NCBI GenBank assembly: GCA_024803745.1 | Contig: JANJXV010000013.1 | Span: forward strand, 29,492,001 to 29,556,000 | Length of the DNA stretch: 64,000 nt | Direction of reading: 5' to 3' | From: Megascapheus bottae | Taxonomy: Eukaryota > Chordata > Mammalia > Rodentia > Geomyidae | Part shown: positions 20,722 through 31,520 of the stretch, piece after piece | Layout: each line of letters opens with the position of its first letter | Position numbering within the stretch: position 1 is the stretch's first letter | Position numbers and translations under genes: made by a program | The notes under the pieces: model-generated | What the model was told of the DNA's origin: nothing | Databases searched by the model: none | What the model saw: only the letters and a program-made list of their open reading frames with translations

Positions 20722-21243
20722 TGTAAGACCCCCGACTCAGCGGGACGTCTACAGAAGGAGACCCTTCCCAAGGAACAACGAGGCCACGCAGTCGGATGCA
20801 AACAGCAAGAGGTTTATTTGGGTACACGGGCGCCTGGGGCAACAAAGTCTCCTAGAAGACTTGCGCGCCGAGGCTGGGGAGAGGGGAGTATTTATGGGTA
20901 GCTGAAGCGTGGTTACAGAAGCAGAAGCATAGTTACAGGGTAGGGATTGGTTAATTCAAATAGGGCGGGGGGTTTATTCTAGGCAGTAGTGGAATTTTCC
21001 TTTTTGGCTAGAGAAGAGCTTACGTGTCCTTCATCTGGTCATAACATGTTTTTCTCATGCTCCTTATCCTACTCCTTATCCTGGAATTTCCTTGTTTATA
21101 CAATTCCAGTTCTCGGTCACCCTGACCATGAGCATCTTGCTGGTTATTTTTCAATTTCTTTTTATAACTAAACTGAAGCTGCTACACAAAATGGAGTCAC
21201 TTCTGCTATCCTGGGAATTACAGTTAAGGCTATACATTTCTCA
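20722..21243 (-). repeat. 5' LTR of the provirus
   Basis: 522 bp, colinear with the 3' LTR without indels. TATA-like element at 20889-20895, poly(A) signal at 20813-20818, and the same CCAAT and GC-box motifs. This copy would drive proviral transcription toward lower coordinates. Of the seven differences from its partner, four affect CpG sites. Confidence 0.97.
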
Positions 21244-21247
21244 ATTG

Positions 21248-22900
21248 ATACTAAGAGAGAGTCTTAGGAAGAGAGAACGGGAGGATAAAGGGAATGATGA
21301 GCATGGATAGAAGAAGGATCCATGTATACGATCCATGTACAATCCATGCATGTGTTATAAAATCATTACTTTGCACAATGAATTAGTAACAACATTGTAA
21401 ATTTTACAATTATATCACCCTTCAAAAAATTTTGACTGGAGAAGCTAGAAGAAGGTAATTTGTATTATAATAAATGTGTTCATGTTCAAGTTTGAATTTT
21501 AGGAGAGTGACTGGAGCAAGAAATAATAGTTTGGATGTTGTCCATATGAATGTGAGTGATGGTCCTAAAGTTTAATTTTTGGAATTTCAAATGGATAAGA
21601 AATAGATAAACACTCAAATAAAAATTTAAAAAAAAATCTAAGAACGAAGAAAAGTTACATTTTGGAAACTAAACGTCAACAATTCAAACATATGTGTTAC
21701 ATCCAGTTGGAAGAGTGCAGAGAAATAGTCCAATAATTAAGCAGGTCTCTAATACTCTTCAACTGAGATTTTGTATTTCGAGTTGTGGGAAGAAATTTCA
21801 GCTGATGTATTTAGACATGTACTCTAAAGTTTGTTCCAATTCAGGTCAAGAAAATCAATAATATCATTTTGGAAATGAGGGTTGAAATTATTTCTAACAT
21901 AGAAGAAGTTAGAACAATCATTACACAATTATGAAAATGACTAGGAGTCAGACTGTAAAGTGCTCATTTCAACATAAGGACATTGCTTGTACATTGACCC
22001 TGGATACAGAATGAGTTCCTATTTAGTAATGAATGGGCAGATGTGGATGTGGAGTCTTTTCCATAGAGGCAACTTATCTAAAGTCATTTAGGAAAACTAA
22101 GAAAACAAATGTATTTCCTACTTGATTATTTCTTTTATTTCTGTGTACATCCTGTGAAACTTAGGCCAAACATTATTCCTTGGGGCTGAAAAGCAAAGGT
22201 GTTGAATTATTCATTTTGTATTCACAGCTTTTAATATTATTTAGAGAAGAGTTCGATTTGTAGAATATAATGTTTTCTTTAAGTAAAAAGATTTATAATG
22301 ATGACATTTTACATTTTTATGATTTTTTTTCTTTTGCTGCAAACGTATTTTTTTATATATCTGGATTAAGTCAGCTTTATCTTAGGTCATATGCAAACAT
22401 AAAATCCAAGAATGAAATCTCATTAAAGAAAAAAGTCAACGGCTCATTTTCTCACACAAACAATTAATTTTATATAAATTACAACTAAAACAGTTAAATA
22501 AACATCAAGATACAGGTGACTGATAGTACTCTATTTTAAATAATACAATGAATAACTCCTTATTTCCTGCATAACTTGCAAAATTATCAGCACATGGATG
22601 TTGAAAATCTGTAGCCTATCAAAATCAATCCAAAAAGTAAAGCATTTCCACAGTTGTCATAGCATGACAGTGTTCTCTGTGTGAAAATTTAGTACAAAGA
22701 CAGCGATAATGAGTTTCTAACACTATACCACTACTTGATATTAAAACTCTACTCTTCCTAATTTGATAAAATGAGATGCTGCCATGCTGACAAAGGCAGT
22801 TCATTTTTTCAGGACAGATAAGTTCAGGAGGGAGGTATAATCGGACATAAAAGAGACAAGTGAAAGAATTGGGTTAGATAACAATTATCCTAGGGTACAG
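21248..22900. other. Unique AT-rich flank, nothing recognised
   Basis: No coding signal or repeat recognised. Confidence 0.4.
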
Positions 22901-22904
22901 GGCT

Positions 22905-23060
22905 AAAAGTGGAAGCTCTATCCTTAATTAATTAATTAGATAACCCTGGGAAATCATTTAATCTCTCTGGTCTTAATTATCTGTGTATACAGAATGAAGA
23001 GTTTGGAACCGATGAGCCTCACTGTCCCTTTGAGGATTATACTTTCAAGAGTTTATTCAG
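22905..23060 (+). repeat. MIR element
   Basis: The order ataaccctgggaaatcattt, aatctctctggtcttaatta, then ctgtgtatacagaatgaaga follows the MIR consensus (donor-like gggcaagtcacttaacctct ... ctcatctgtaaaatg). Diverged but colinear. Confidence 0.6.
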
Positions 23061-23862
23061 TATTTTCTAAAATTATACACAAAAGTCTGACAAGAACAGA
23101 GCTAGGAAGTTGGGATGAAGCTATCCAATATAAATTCTAATTCAAAGATGGAAACTTTTATCTTTACGTAAATGCTGAAATAGAGGAATGGAAAATATTA
23201 TTGACTTTTCAAAAGAGAGTGAAGAATATTTTTGTAATGATATAAGAAATAGTACAAAGAAATGACATAAACAGCAAAGCTTGCTACGAACATTAAAACA
23301 AAGGGCTGTGTCATAAAACTGAATATCAGTATGATTCATTTCTGCTTATAGTTTTTTGTTTTTTTTTTGGTCAACGAAACCCGAAGCACTCAGGTATTGT
23401 AGAATGGATGATGGGCCTCGAGTTGGACATCTATTACAGCTTATTTGTGTCTCCCAGCAATGCCTTGTAATCACTGCCTCATCTCACCGTGTAAGGAGGT
23501 ACACGAGTGACCTCTACTTAACCTCCTCCTACTGCTCTCTTCCTTGTGAAGTATTCAACACTGACTGGGATGTTAACAAGAGACCTGAAAATGGACATTT
23601 GACTCCTTTCATGGAAGGGAGAGCCCATAGCCACTGTGAATAGTGAACAAGCATAGCTTAGAGTTTAGAAGCTCCTTCTCCCAATAAATTTGCTGAAAGT
23701 CTTCAAGACAGTGTAGACTATAGGTTCGGTTTCAAATAAGCAGACATTAAGTATAATGGAGCAGACTACCCACATGCAATCAGAATTAATGTGATTTTTA
23801 AATAAGTCAACAGTGAAAAAGTGAATATTTGATGATCATTCATACATAATGTAATAGATATT
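23061..23862. other. Unique sequence; GC-richer patch at about 23380-23640
   Basis: A 95-codon plus-strand frame at 23356-23643 covers the patch. It has no recognisable domain, no splice context that I can argue for, and starts inside a T-run. I do not call it a gene. Confidence 0.35.
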
Positions 23863-24092
23863 AAAATGTATTTATTAAATACTACTTAAGTGTTTTTCTT
23901 TGCAATATAGAAAATATTATATCTCCTAGCTCCCTCTATGTTGTCTACCTGATTATATGTAAGCTGGTATAAGGTAAAAAATGTATTTATTAAATACTAC
24001 TTAAGTGTTTTTCTTTGCAATATAGAAAATATTATATCTCCTAGCTCCCTCTATGTTGTCTACCTGATTATATGTAAGCTGGTATAAGGTAA
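23863..24092. repeat. Perfect 115-bp tandem duplication
   Basis: Two copies, 23863-23977 and 23978-24092, are identical by eye over the full 115-bp unit. The unit is unique AT-rich sequence, not a known repeat. Confidence 0.93.
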
Positions 24093-24237
24093 ACAGAAAT
24101 GATTTGTTACTTTTAGTAGCCTGTCTCAGTTAAATATCCCGTTTGTTTATTCATATACTTTGATTGTATGTTGGAGTTGAAAATTTAATGAAAACAAAGA
24201 TATGGCAAAATTAATAAATTTTATATACTTAGAAACT

Positions 24238-24599
24238 GGCCCGACCCTCAGGGTAGTCAACTGGAACTCGAGGAGGAGCAAACCTGAATGAGAGAGACAA
24301 ACAGACACGAGAAAGGAGACCAAGACAGTATTCTGATCAAGGTCTCAAACTTTATTTTTACACAGCTGCTTATATATGCTTTAGTGAGAAGGCAGTTAAC
24401 ACAAGTGGGTAGTCTAGTAACTATCACCATGTGCTTGAGTCAGGTTTGGGACGTCAGAGAGGGTCAGGCTGTTCTACCAAACGGGATATTAGTCAAGTTC
24501 TTTCTGCCAGAAAAGATATCACGGTTGGGCCATCGTGGGAGGGGTAGAACAGATAGTATTTTCAAAGTTTTACAGTTAACAGCTATTTGGTTCCCAGCA
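24238..24599 (-). mobile_element. LTR of a second, class II (ERVK/IAP)-like retrovirus
   Basis: A 362-bp block with TG...CA ends; on the minus strand it starts TGCTGGGAACC and ends GAGGGTCGGGCCA. An AATAAAGTTTGAGACC poly(A) region (about 24341-24356) is followed by a C/T-rich U5, as in rodent ERVK-type LTRs. A purine run sits immediately upstream at 24600-24615, so this is a 3' LTR. No partner LTR is visible. Confidence 0.7.
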
Positions 24600-25060
24600 T
24601 CTCCTCCCTTTTTACAAAAATATGATATTTGAGTATATTATATACAAGTTCATTAGTAAGTTATGATTTTCAATACCAAGAAATTTGTTGAAAACTAAAC
24701 CATAAATAAAGGCAGTCTGAGAACTGCTCCTGATGATGGAATTATAAAAAAGGGTGTTAAAAACAATTGTAATAAGTATGTAAATAGCCAAGAAACTCTA
24801 TCCTGAAATAAGAAGAAATTCAATCTGGAGTAGAAAATTTCAAGTGATACTAACAGATTTGCAAAGATAAGAAATGTCATATAAAAAATAAAGAATTGAG
24901 TTTGATGGGACTAATAGTTTTGAAAGAGCCAAAGAGAATATTTTCAAGAAATATAAATTATTGAAATTCCAGAGAAAAGCAGAAAGTAAAATAGCAAGGC
25001 AAAACCAAAACAAAAGAAAAATCTAGGCGCTGTTAGACAATATGACATTGCATATTTTAG
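24600..25060 (-). mobile_element. Polypurine tract and possible 3' internal remnant of the class II element
   Basis: The minus-strand aaaaagggaggaga abuts the LTR. A 61-codon hydrophobic frame (24695-24880) lies just upstream in the retroviral direction, but I cannot match it to a viral protein. The left limit of viral sequence is uncertain. Confidence 0.4.
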
Positions 25061-25854
25061 ATTTTATGTGAGCATAAGAGCAAAACCATGACATATGTGT
25101 ATAGTACATATTTTAAGAAATTTAGATGAAATATTTCCCTGAAGAATGAATGGTAATCAAACCACACATTACAAAATTCAAAGAATCCTAAGCACAATAG
25201 ATAGGCCTCACTCAGAATGTGCCAAGGACAATTCAAAAATACCCAAGTCTGTAGATACTTAAATATCTTATTTAAACAGTATGCTAGTCGTATAAAACCC
25301 ATGTTTTCTCCTTAACCATATTTTCTCAAGATTTTTTTTTTGTTCAAGTAGTTGTGTAAGAGTTTTAATGGAATGTGTTAGCTTATAAGCACAATGCATC
25401 TTGATCTATGTCAGGCCTTTTTATTGTTCACTGTCTCTTTCAACCCTAGTCTCATGTTACCTGGTTGCACTTTTACGTAGATACATAGAATATTATAACT
25501 TTATTTGCCTTCCCAGGGGGAAAAACATGTTTCAGCTTCCTAATATTCATTTTGATAAACTAAGTTAGTTGTTCAAAGTACTTGCATCATTGGAATCCTC
25601 CCTGTGATATTTTAAGTATTTCTTGATTATATGTAATGTGAAACAGTAAAATGTTTTTTTAAAATTGTTGCTCTACTAGATTGTTCATGGGATGTTGATT
25701 TGGAAAATATTATCTGTACATTTGTAATGCAGAAAATTTTTGTTTTCATATATTTTCCACCCATAGTTTGTGGATGCCAAAGCTACTTGTGAGAACTAGG
25801 TGAACCAAATCATATTTGATAGTCTCCCACAACTATTAGAATTTTTGTTTTGCT
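25061..25854. other. Unique sequence, nothing recognised
   Basis: AT-rich, with short frames only. Confidence 0.4.
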
Positions 25855-26090
25855 ATTCTTGCTTTATTTTCTTTTCCATTTTTTTTTGCCAGTCCTGGGC
25901 CATGAACTCAGGGCCTGAGCACTGTCCTTGGGCTTTCTTAAGGCTAGAGCTCTACCACTTGAGCCACAGCACCACTTCTGGCTTTTTTCTATGTATGTGG
26001 TACCAAGGAATTGAAACCGGGTCCTTGTGCATGCTAGGCAAGCATTCTACCACTAAGCTAAACTCCCGGCCTGATTCTTGCTTTATTTTC
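25855..26090 (-). mobile_element. Dimeric ID/tRNA-like SINE with target duplication
   Basis: The body on the minus strand runs from about 26072 (gggagtttagc...) to a T-run at about 25880 on the plus strand, the complement of the A tail. A perfect 17-bp duplication, attcttgctttattttc, flanks it (25855-25871 and 26074-26090). Confidence 0.95.
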
Positions 26091-26765
26091 AACTTTTCCT
26101 TTCATGCTCAACTATTTTCTGTTTTCCTAGACAATCTTTTTTCAGCTGTTCTAGTTCTAATGGTAACACAATGAATAACACTGTTGTAAATACATAGTCA
26201 CATACATAAAGACACAGTCATAACCATGTTGCCAAAATTGAAAGTAAATGGAAGTCTTGACAGCAGCCAAAGATGGGAGAAAGACAAATAGCATTAGAAA
26301 AATAAAAGTATTTATAGTGGTCAACTCTAATACATTAAACTCATCCTAAACTAACCCAATGTAGTGATATAATCCTAGGGTATAGGAAAAAATTTTACTA
26401 TTTTTCCTACCCAGGAAAAATATTTTTCAAAAATGGAAGTGAAATAAGATCTTTCATTCTATTACTGATTAACAGTCTTTGAAAGAATCATTTTTGTCAT
26501 TACAGGTGAAAAAACTTAAATGAAATCCTTATGTATTCAAGACACACTTCCTTGTTTTTCTTTCTTGAAGAAAATTAGCAACCTTCCTGTGGAAGCCTGT
26601 GATTCTAATCAGTTCCTAGTGAACCTTAATATCATATATTTTTGGGGGATTCTGCATAAGAAATTAAGTAGTAAAAGAAATTTAATGGCTTTTTTAAACT
26701 TTGCAGAAAATAGCAGTTCCACACATTAATATTGTAAGCCCCACCTTGTTTTAATGATAACTAAA
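26091..26765. other. Unique sequence, nothing recognised
   Basis: AT-rich. No feature supported. Confidence 0.4.
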
Positions 26766-26767
26766 AA

Positions 26768-26930
26768 TGTGGGCAGGCTGAATGATGCTTTTCAAAGATA
26801 CCTGGCTACCTAAGAATCTATGATTATGCTACTAATATGGATGAATGACTTTGCAGGTGTGACTGAGTTTGTAAATTTCTGCTATAAACCATATACCTAA
26901 TCAAGGACAATCTTCCATTATAATTGCCTT
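26768..26930 (+). repeat. Ancient interspersed repeat, family uncertain
   Basis: The text ctgaatgatgcttttcaaag ... atgactttgcaggtgtgact resembles an old mammalian repeat with 'gactttgcagatgtgatta'. Diverged; no name assigned. Confidence 0.45.
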
Positions 26931-27667
26931 CTTTTTATTTAATCAATCCTTATTATTTCAAAATAACTCTTTACATGTTTCCACAACATGGTTACCTTAA
27001 GGCATATGTTAACTATTTATTTTGAACAATCATATTCCAAGACATAAGACATAAGACAGCAAACTTATATAATCTTTTGTGCTTTATGTAATAAGAATTA
27101 AAGTGTCTTTGATGTGATGCTAGCTTGGATTTTATGTCTTTCTACAGTTAAGGTTTGGGCCAGAGCTGCAGACATCTGCAAACCTAGATATGCTTATAGG
27201 AGTCAAATCATTATGCTCTTCCCCTGGGCTATAGGCAACTAAACTTTTTCACTATGAGGCCTCTTTCTGAGGTTCTTTGATGCATTTTTCTGACATGAAA
27301 GCTAGATGCTCTCCAATGAGTGATCCAGATGAACAAAGAACAAAATCTATATGTGTGTTTTCTATGACCTTTCTTTGGAACTCAGATCTTTTATTTAACT
27401 TTGTTCGTTAGAAGCAAATTACATAGTTCAGTTTATGTCCAGGTGATGGAAACTTGTCTCCAAATTTAGTAATCATCTGCCTGGTTAATTCAAAATTCTG
27501 GTGGTCTTACTAAAAAATCTACCTTCAAGCTAAATCTGGAGTCTGGTATGGAAATGGAACCCAGTCTGTGTACTACCTTGCCTTTGGGTATGGTTGAAGT
27601 CAAGAATGTACTGAAAATCCCTTCTTTATTTTCTATCTTGGTCTTATCTGTTTCTCTAATTTATTAC
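26931..27667. other. Unique sequence, nothing recognised
   Basis: No gene or repeat seen. Confidence 0.4.
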
Positions 27668-27839
27668 TATTTCCCATAATATTATTTTGCTAAATTATTA
27701 GTGCATCAAAGCTTATTTCAAGATTGGCTTCCAAGAGAACAATTGAAGAAAAATATTTCCCATAATATTATTTTGCTAAATTATTAGTGCATCAAAGCTT
27801 ACTTCAAGATTGGCTTCCAAGAGGACAATTGAAGAAAAA
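27668..27839. repeat. 86-bp tandem duplication
   Basis: Two direct copies (about 27668-27753 and 27754-27839) differ at two sites (gcttattt/gcttactt and gagaac/gaggac). The unit is unique sequence. Confidence 0.92.
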
Positions 27840-28325
27840 TATCCATTTATTTTTTAAATGCATAAAATCTACTAATGAACCTCAGGCATCATGTCTTCTA
27901 CAGAACTTATTGTCTCTTTTCCCTACAATGTAATTTCCTTATTAACCAATTTATTACTTAGTATTTGCTTTCAACAAATGATAAATAAGGTCAAATGGAG
28001 CAGTTTCATTTTCTTATAGTTCTCTGATATTAAATGCACTGTGATTCATCTTGTAATTGTTGAATATGAAGAAGTGATTTATAAAGATGACACATAGTGA
28101 CAAAGTAAACAATTGAACAGTTGAAGTGTCAACAATTTTAGAAATCTTACGATCTTAAACCTAAACCTTTCAAAGGGCAGCTGGTACCTCAATAATGACA
28201 AAATTTAGAAACTGTAACCTAAAACTAAAAATGACATTTATGGGGCAGCAGAGGGGGGATGGGGTGAAAGATTATTATAGTCATGAATTATTTTTGTTAG
28301 TAACTCCTGGGGATTAATTTGAATA
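27840..28325. other. Unique sequence, nothing recognised
   Basis: AT-rich. Confidence 0.4.
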
Positions 28326-28327
28326 TT

Positions 28328-28507
28328 GTCCTGGGGCTTGAACTCAGGGCATGAACACTGTCCTTGGACATTCTCAAGGCTAGTACTCTACCACTAGAGC
28401 CATAGTACCACTTCCAGCTTTTTTCTATGTATATGGTACTGAGGAATTGAACCTGGGTCTTCGTGGATGCTAGGCAAGCACTTTAACACTAGGTCAAACT
28501 CCTGGCG
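28328..28507 (-). mobile_element. Dimeric ID/tRNA-like SINE
   Basis: The plus strand shows gtcctggggcttgaactcag ... aactcctggcgcc, the complement of right and left monomers. The A-tail end is truncated or lost. Confidence 0.9.
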
Positions 28508-30185
28508 CCAGATTCTAAAAATTTTATAGGAAATAGAACATACTGGTCTATGCAGCTGTTATATTACCCTTGTGTTACTCACTTCATATTACATAGTAAT
28601 TTGTGAAAATGAACTGAGAGGACCAATTTTCCACAGATGATACACTCCATCTACTTTTTTCACCTTAAAATGATGCATCCATACATGACCCCCCACAAGA
28701 AAACACAGACAGCTACAATATGAAGATGGATATATGTAAAAAGGCAGTTTTTCAAAATGACATAATTGACAAAATATATGACTATTAATTTGTGTGAGTC
28801 TCTGACCTCAATTTCCTACCTGTCCAAAGAAAGATAATTGCTTAGGGCACCATGTCCAGGAGTAAGTGTTCCCTGAGACTGATGTCATCAAGTTGTATTC
28901 ACATGAGTAATACTTCTGCTCTGATCTACCCAGGCCCTTGATATTCCTTGATCTCATCAAGTTCTTTGATCACAGATGATGCTGTCATCTTTATTTAAAC
29001 ACATCTCTCACTGACTCATGAAAAATATACTTCTTTGGAGGAGGAGAGCTCTGCACTCTGTCTCCTGTTTTCTTCATAAATGGAGACAAATGAGTCAAAT
29101 TCATATTTAGCTACCCCTAGATACTAAGTAATTTCACTGAACCCTTTATTATGACTTTAAAACCTGTGTCCAACTTTCACACTTTCTGTTTTCCTCACTC
29201 TTTTTTTCTTTGTACACTTCCTGGGTTTCCATTAGTCAGTTAATTTCCCAAGGTTGTGTATACAGTTCTCCTTCCTTACTTTCTGCCAACTCTTTTCATC
29301 ATCATTGTTGTATTTTTACATTTTAGTGTATCAAATGAAATGTCATCATGACTACCAAACAGCATAGTACATACACTTTAATATTTTGTACTAGGCTACT
29401 AAGTTGATACCCTTAAAATAAGCAAAATAATAAGAAAGAATAGTTTTGTTCTTGTTAAGAAAATTACTTTATCTTATACTATAGAGGTTGAAATTAATTA
29501 TCATAGGATTGAAAAGAGCCTCTGACTAGTTTTTTGACAGAAATAATGATGAAGGAATTTGAACCAGCAAATTTAAATATTTGGTAGACCTGGACTGATC
29601 AATTAGTGACCAAGACCAAGATGTGAAGTTAATCACTCTACTTATGTAACAAGGCTATTTTTGAATTGCCTTCTTCTGTCTCTGTTTTGCTGGGGTTATA
29701 TTCACACATCATAACATTTATCTCTCATAGTTTCATACTGGCATATCAAATTATTGTACTGACCTGATCTACCCCAGTCACCTGAGAATAGACTTGCTAT
29801 ATTTCTTCTGAATGCTAGGAAACACTCTGTGAAAAAGGATTACTTCAGTGTGAAAGGGGTTCATATTGTGTTGCTTGTTTTTTTGTTGTTTTTGTTCTTA
29901 TTTTATGTTTCTGTTGTTGTTTTAATTGGAAAGAGCTGTAAATTCTAGAGCGACATGCCCTCTAGAATACTTATTTTAGTCTATAATAGAAATCAAACTA
30001 GAAAAAGGATCTATTACACAAAAGTTAAATCAACCTCATACAATAACTATCAAATAATACAGATATAATATAATTCATCTATCTATCTATATATATTGAA
30101 TGCCACATTATAGCTGTTCTTTGATATCAATGTAAAAAATAAAGGGACCATGTAGAAAATATTCCAGGGAAATAAGAGATAAGAA
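28508..30185. other. Unique sequence; short (ATCT)n at about 30077-30093
   Basis: No gene, RNA or transposon recognised over about 1.7 kb. Confidence 0.4.
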
Positions 30186-30189
30186 GATC

Positions 30190-30425
30190 TGAGCCAGGTG
30201 TGGTGGCTTACGCTTGTAATCCTAGGTACTCAGGTAGCTGAGAACTGAGGTTCATGGCTCAAAGCCAGCCCAGGCACTAAAACATCCCTGAGACTCTTAT
30301 ATCTAATTTGTCACCAAAAACCGGAAGTGGCGTTGAGGGTCCAGGGATAGGACAACAGCTTTGAGTTGAAGAGCTCAGGGACAACACCCAGGCATAGAGT
30401 TCAAGTCCCAAGATACCTCCCCCCA
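30190..30425 (+). mobile_element. B1-dID type SINE
   Basis: Starts gagccaggtgtggtggctta (7SL/B1-like, A box region), with ctcaaagccagcccaggcac, then the bridge ccggaagtggcgttgag and the ID-like half ending gagttcaagtcccaag. Confidence 0.92.
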
Positions 30426-31034
30426 AATGAAAATGAAAGGAGGTTTTGGGTGAAAATTACAGAAAACCATAGATTACAGAAAACTATGGTAACTATGAGT
30501 AAGGGTGAGCAGGTATACACACCTGAGGTATACTAATTATCAACCAGGATATGATTTATTTCCATGGTTTTGAGATAGATGACTCATATCTTTGATACTG
30601 CTGAAATCAGGTTAAAATTTTGATAATTTATATTATGAAACTAGAAAATATTTCTAACAATTTTAAATTTCTCTGTGTCTGTTGACTTTTTAAAATGTTT
30701 TGATTTGCCCGTTGTAATCAGCATATTTTTAGTCAAACTTGCTGAGTGACAACACTAGTGTTTAAATTAATAACAAAGACACCAGGAAGAGATTCCCTTC
30801 TTATAAAATCTTTAGGCAAGAAAAGTTAGCAAATGAATGATATCACAAAGAGAAATGACATAGAGATGAGACATGGATTAAGGAAACCCGATGGAATGTT
30901 GGAAGGTGTCTGATAGAAGTTTAAGTTATAGGATAAGTGCATTTATCAAAATTTATCAATGCATACACTTAATATTTATATATTTTGTTGTATGTAAATA
31001 CTTCCCTAGTTTTAGAATAGACATATTATAAAAA
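30426..31034. other. Unique sequence, nothing recognised
   Basis: AT-rich. Confidence 0.4.
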
Positions 31035-31395
31035 GCAAAAGGAGGGGAGAGAGAGACTGAATAATAGAGAGGAGACAAAGGAAGAGAGGGCGTAAGAGAG
31101 CAATTGACAGGGGGCAGATGGAAAGGGAAGCAGAGAGAGGGTGAGAGAGATAGAGGAATGATGTGGAGACTGAGAAATAAAAGGAGAGGGTGAAGGAAGG
31201 AGAGAGAAAAAGGGAGAGAGAAGAAAAGGAGAAAGGAGAAGAGGGAAAAAGAGGAGGAGAAGGTAGAGGAGAGAAAGAAGGGGAGAGAAGAAGAAAGGAA
31301 GAGGAAGAGAAAAGAAAGAAGAGATAAGGGAAGAAGATAGTGCTTGAAGAGAGGAAAGAAGGAAACAATGTAGGGAAGGTAAAGATGAAAGAACA
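31035..31395. repeat. Long purine-rich (GA/GGA) tract
   Basis: About 360 bp almost free of pyrimidines on the plus strand. It is irregular rather than a simple repeat (mixed GAGA, GGAGA, AAGG), so it gives three overlapping poly-Ser/Leu/Phe frames on the minus strand. Those are composition artefacts. Confidence 0.9.
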
Positions 31396-31520
31396 AAGAT
31401 AAAAGAAATAATCGGATAGGGAAGGGGGGAAAACAAGATGAGGGGCGAGGGTGGAGGGAGGGAAATGGAGAGCAAGACATGAGAAAGGGTATCAATGTTT
31501 GTGAAATAATGCAGCAGCAG
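31396..31520 (+). mobile_element. L1 3' UTR fragment
   Basis: Contains ggatagggaagggggg, aaacaagatgagg, then gagaaagggtatcaatgttt and aataatgca, colinear with the 3' UTR at 33490-33590. It adjoins the purine tract, which may be an expansion of the L1 G-rich tract. Confidence 0.75.

Larger units (their letters stand above)
14572..21243 (-). mobile_element. Defective gammaretrovirus-like endogenous provirus
   Basis: The element is 6,672 bp, read on the minus strand: 5' LTR (20722-21243), primer-binding site, leader, broken gag, deleted pol, env, 3' LTR (14572-15093). The insertion is bounded by a perfect 4-bp duplication, ATTG (14568-14571 and 21244-21247), the length usual for gammaretroviruses. 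The LTRs differ at 7 of 522 sites, four of them at CpG, so it is young on a rodent scale. Full-length relatives are roughly 8-9 kb; the shortfall is mainly a pol deletion near 18.76 kb. Gag, pol and env similarity and the proline PBS place it among murine-leukaemia-like gammaretroviruses. The exact closest lineage is not determined. Confidence 0.97.

Noticed and set aside
23356..23643. 95-codon plus-strand frame in a GC-richer patch
   Set aside because: No domain, no splice-site argument, and a start within a T-run; not enough to call an exon.
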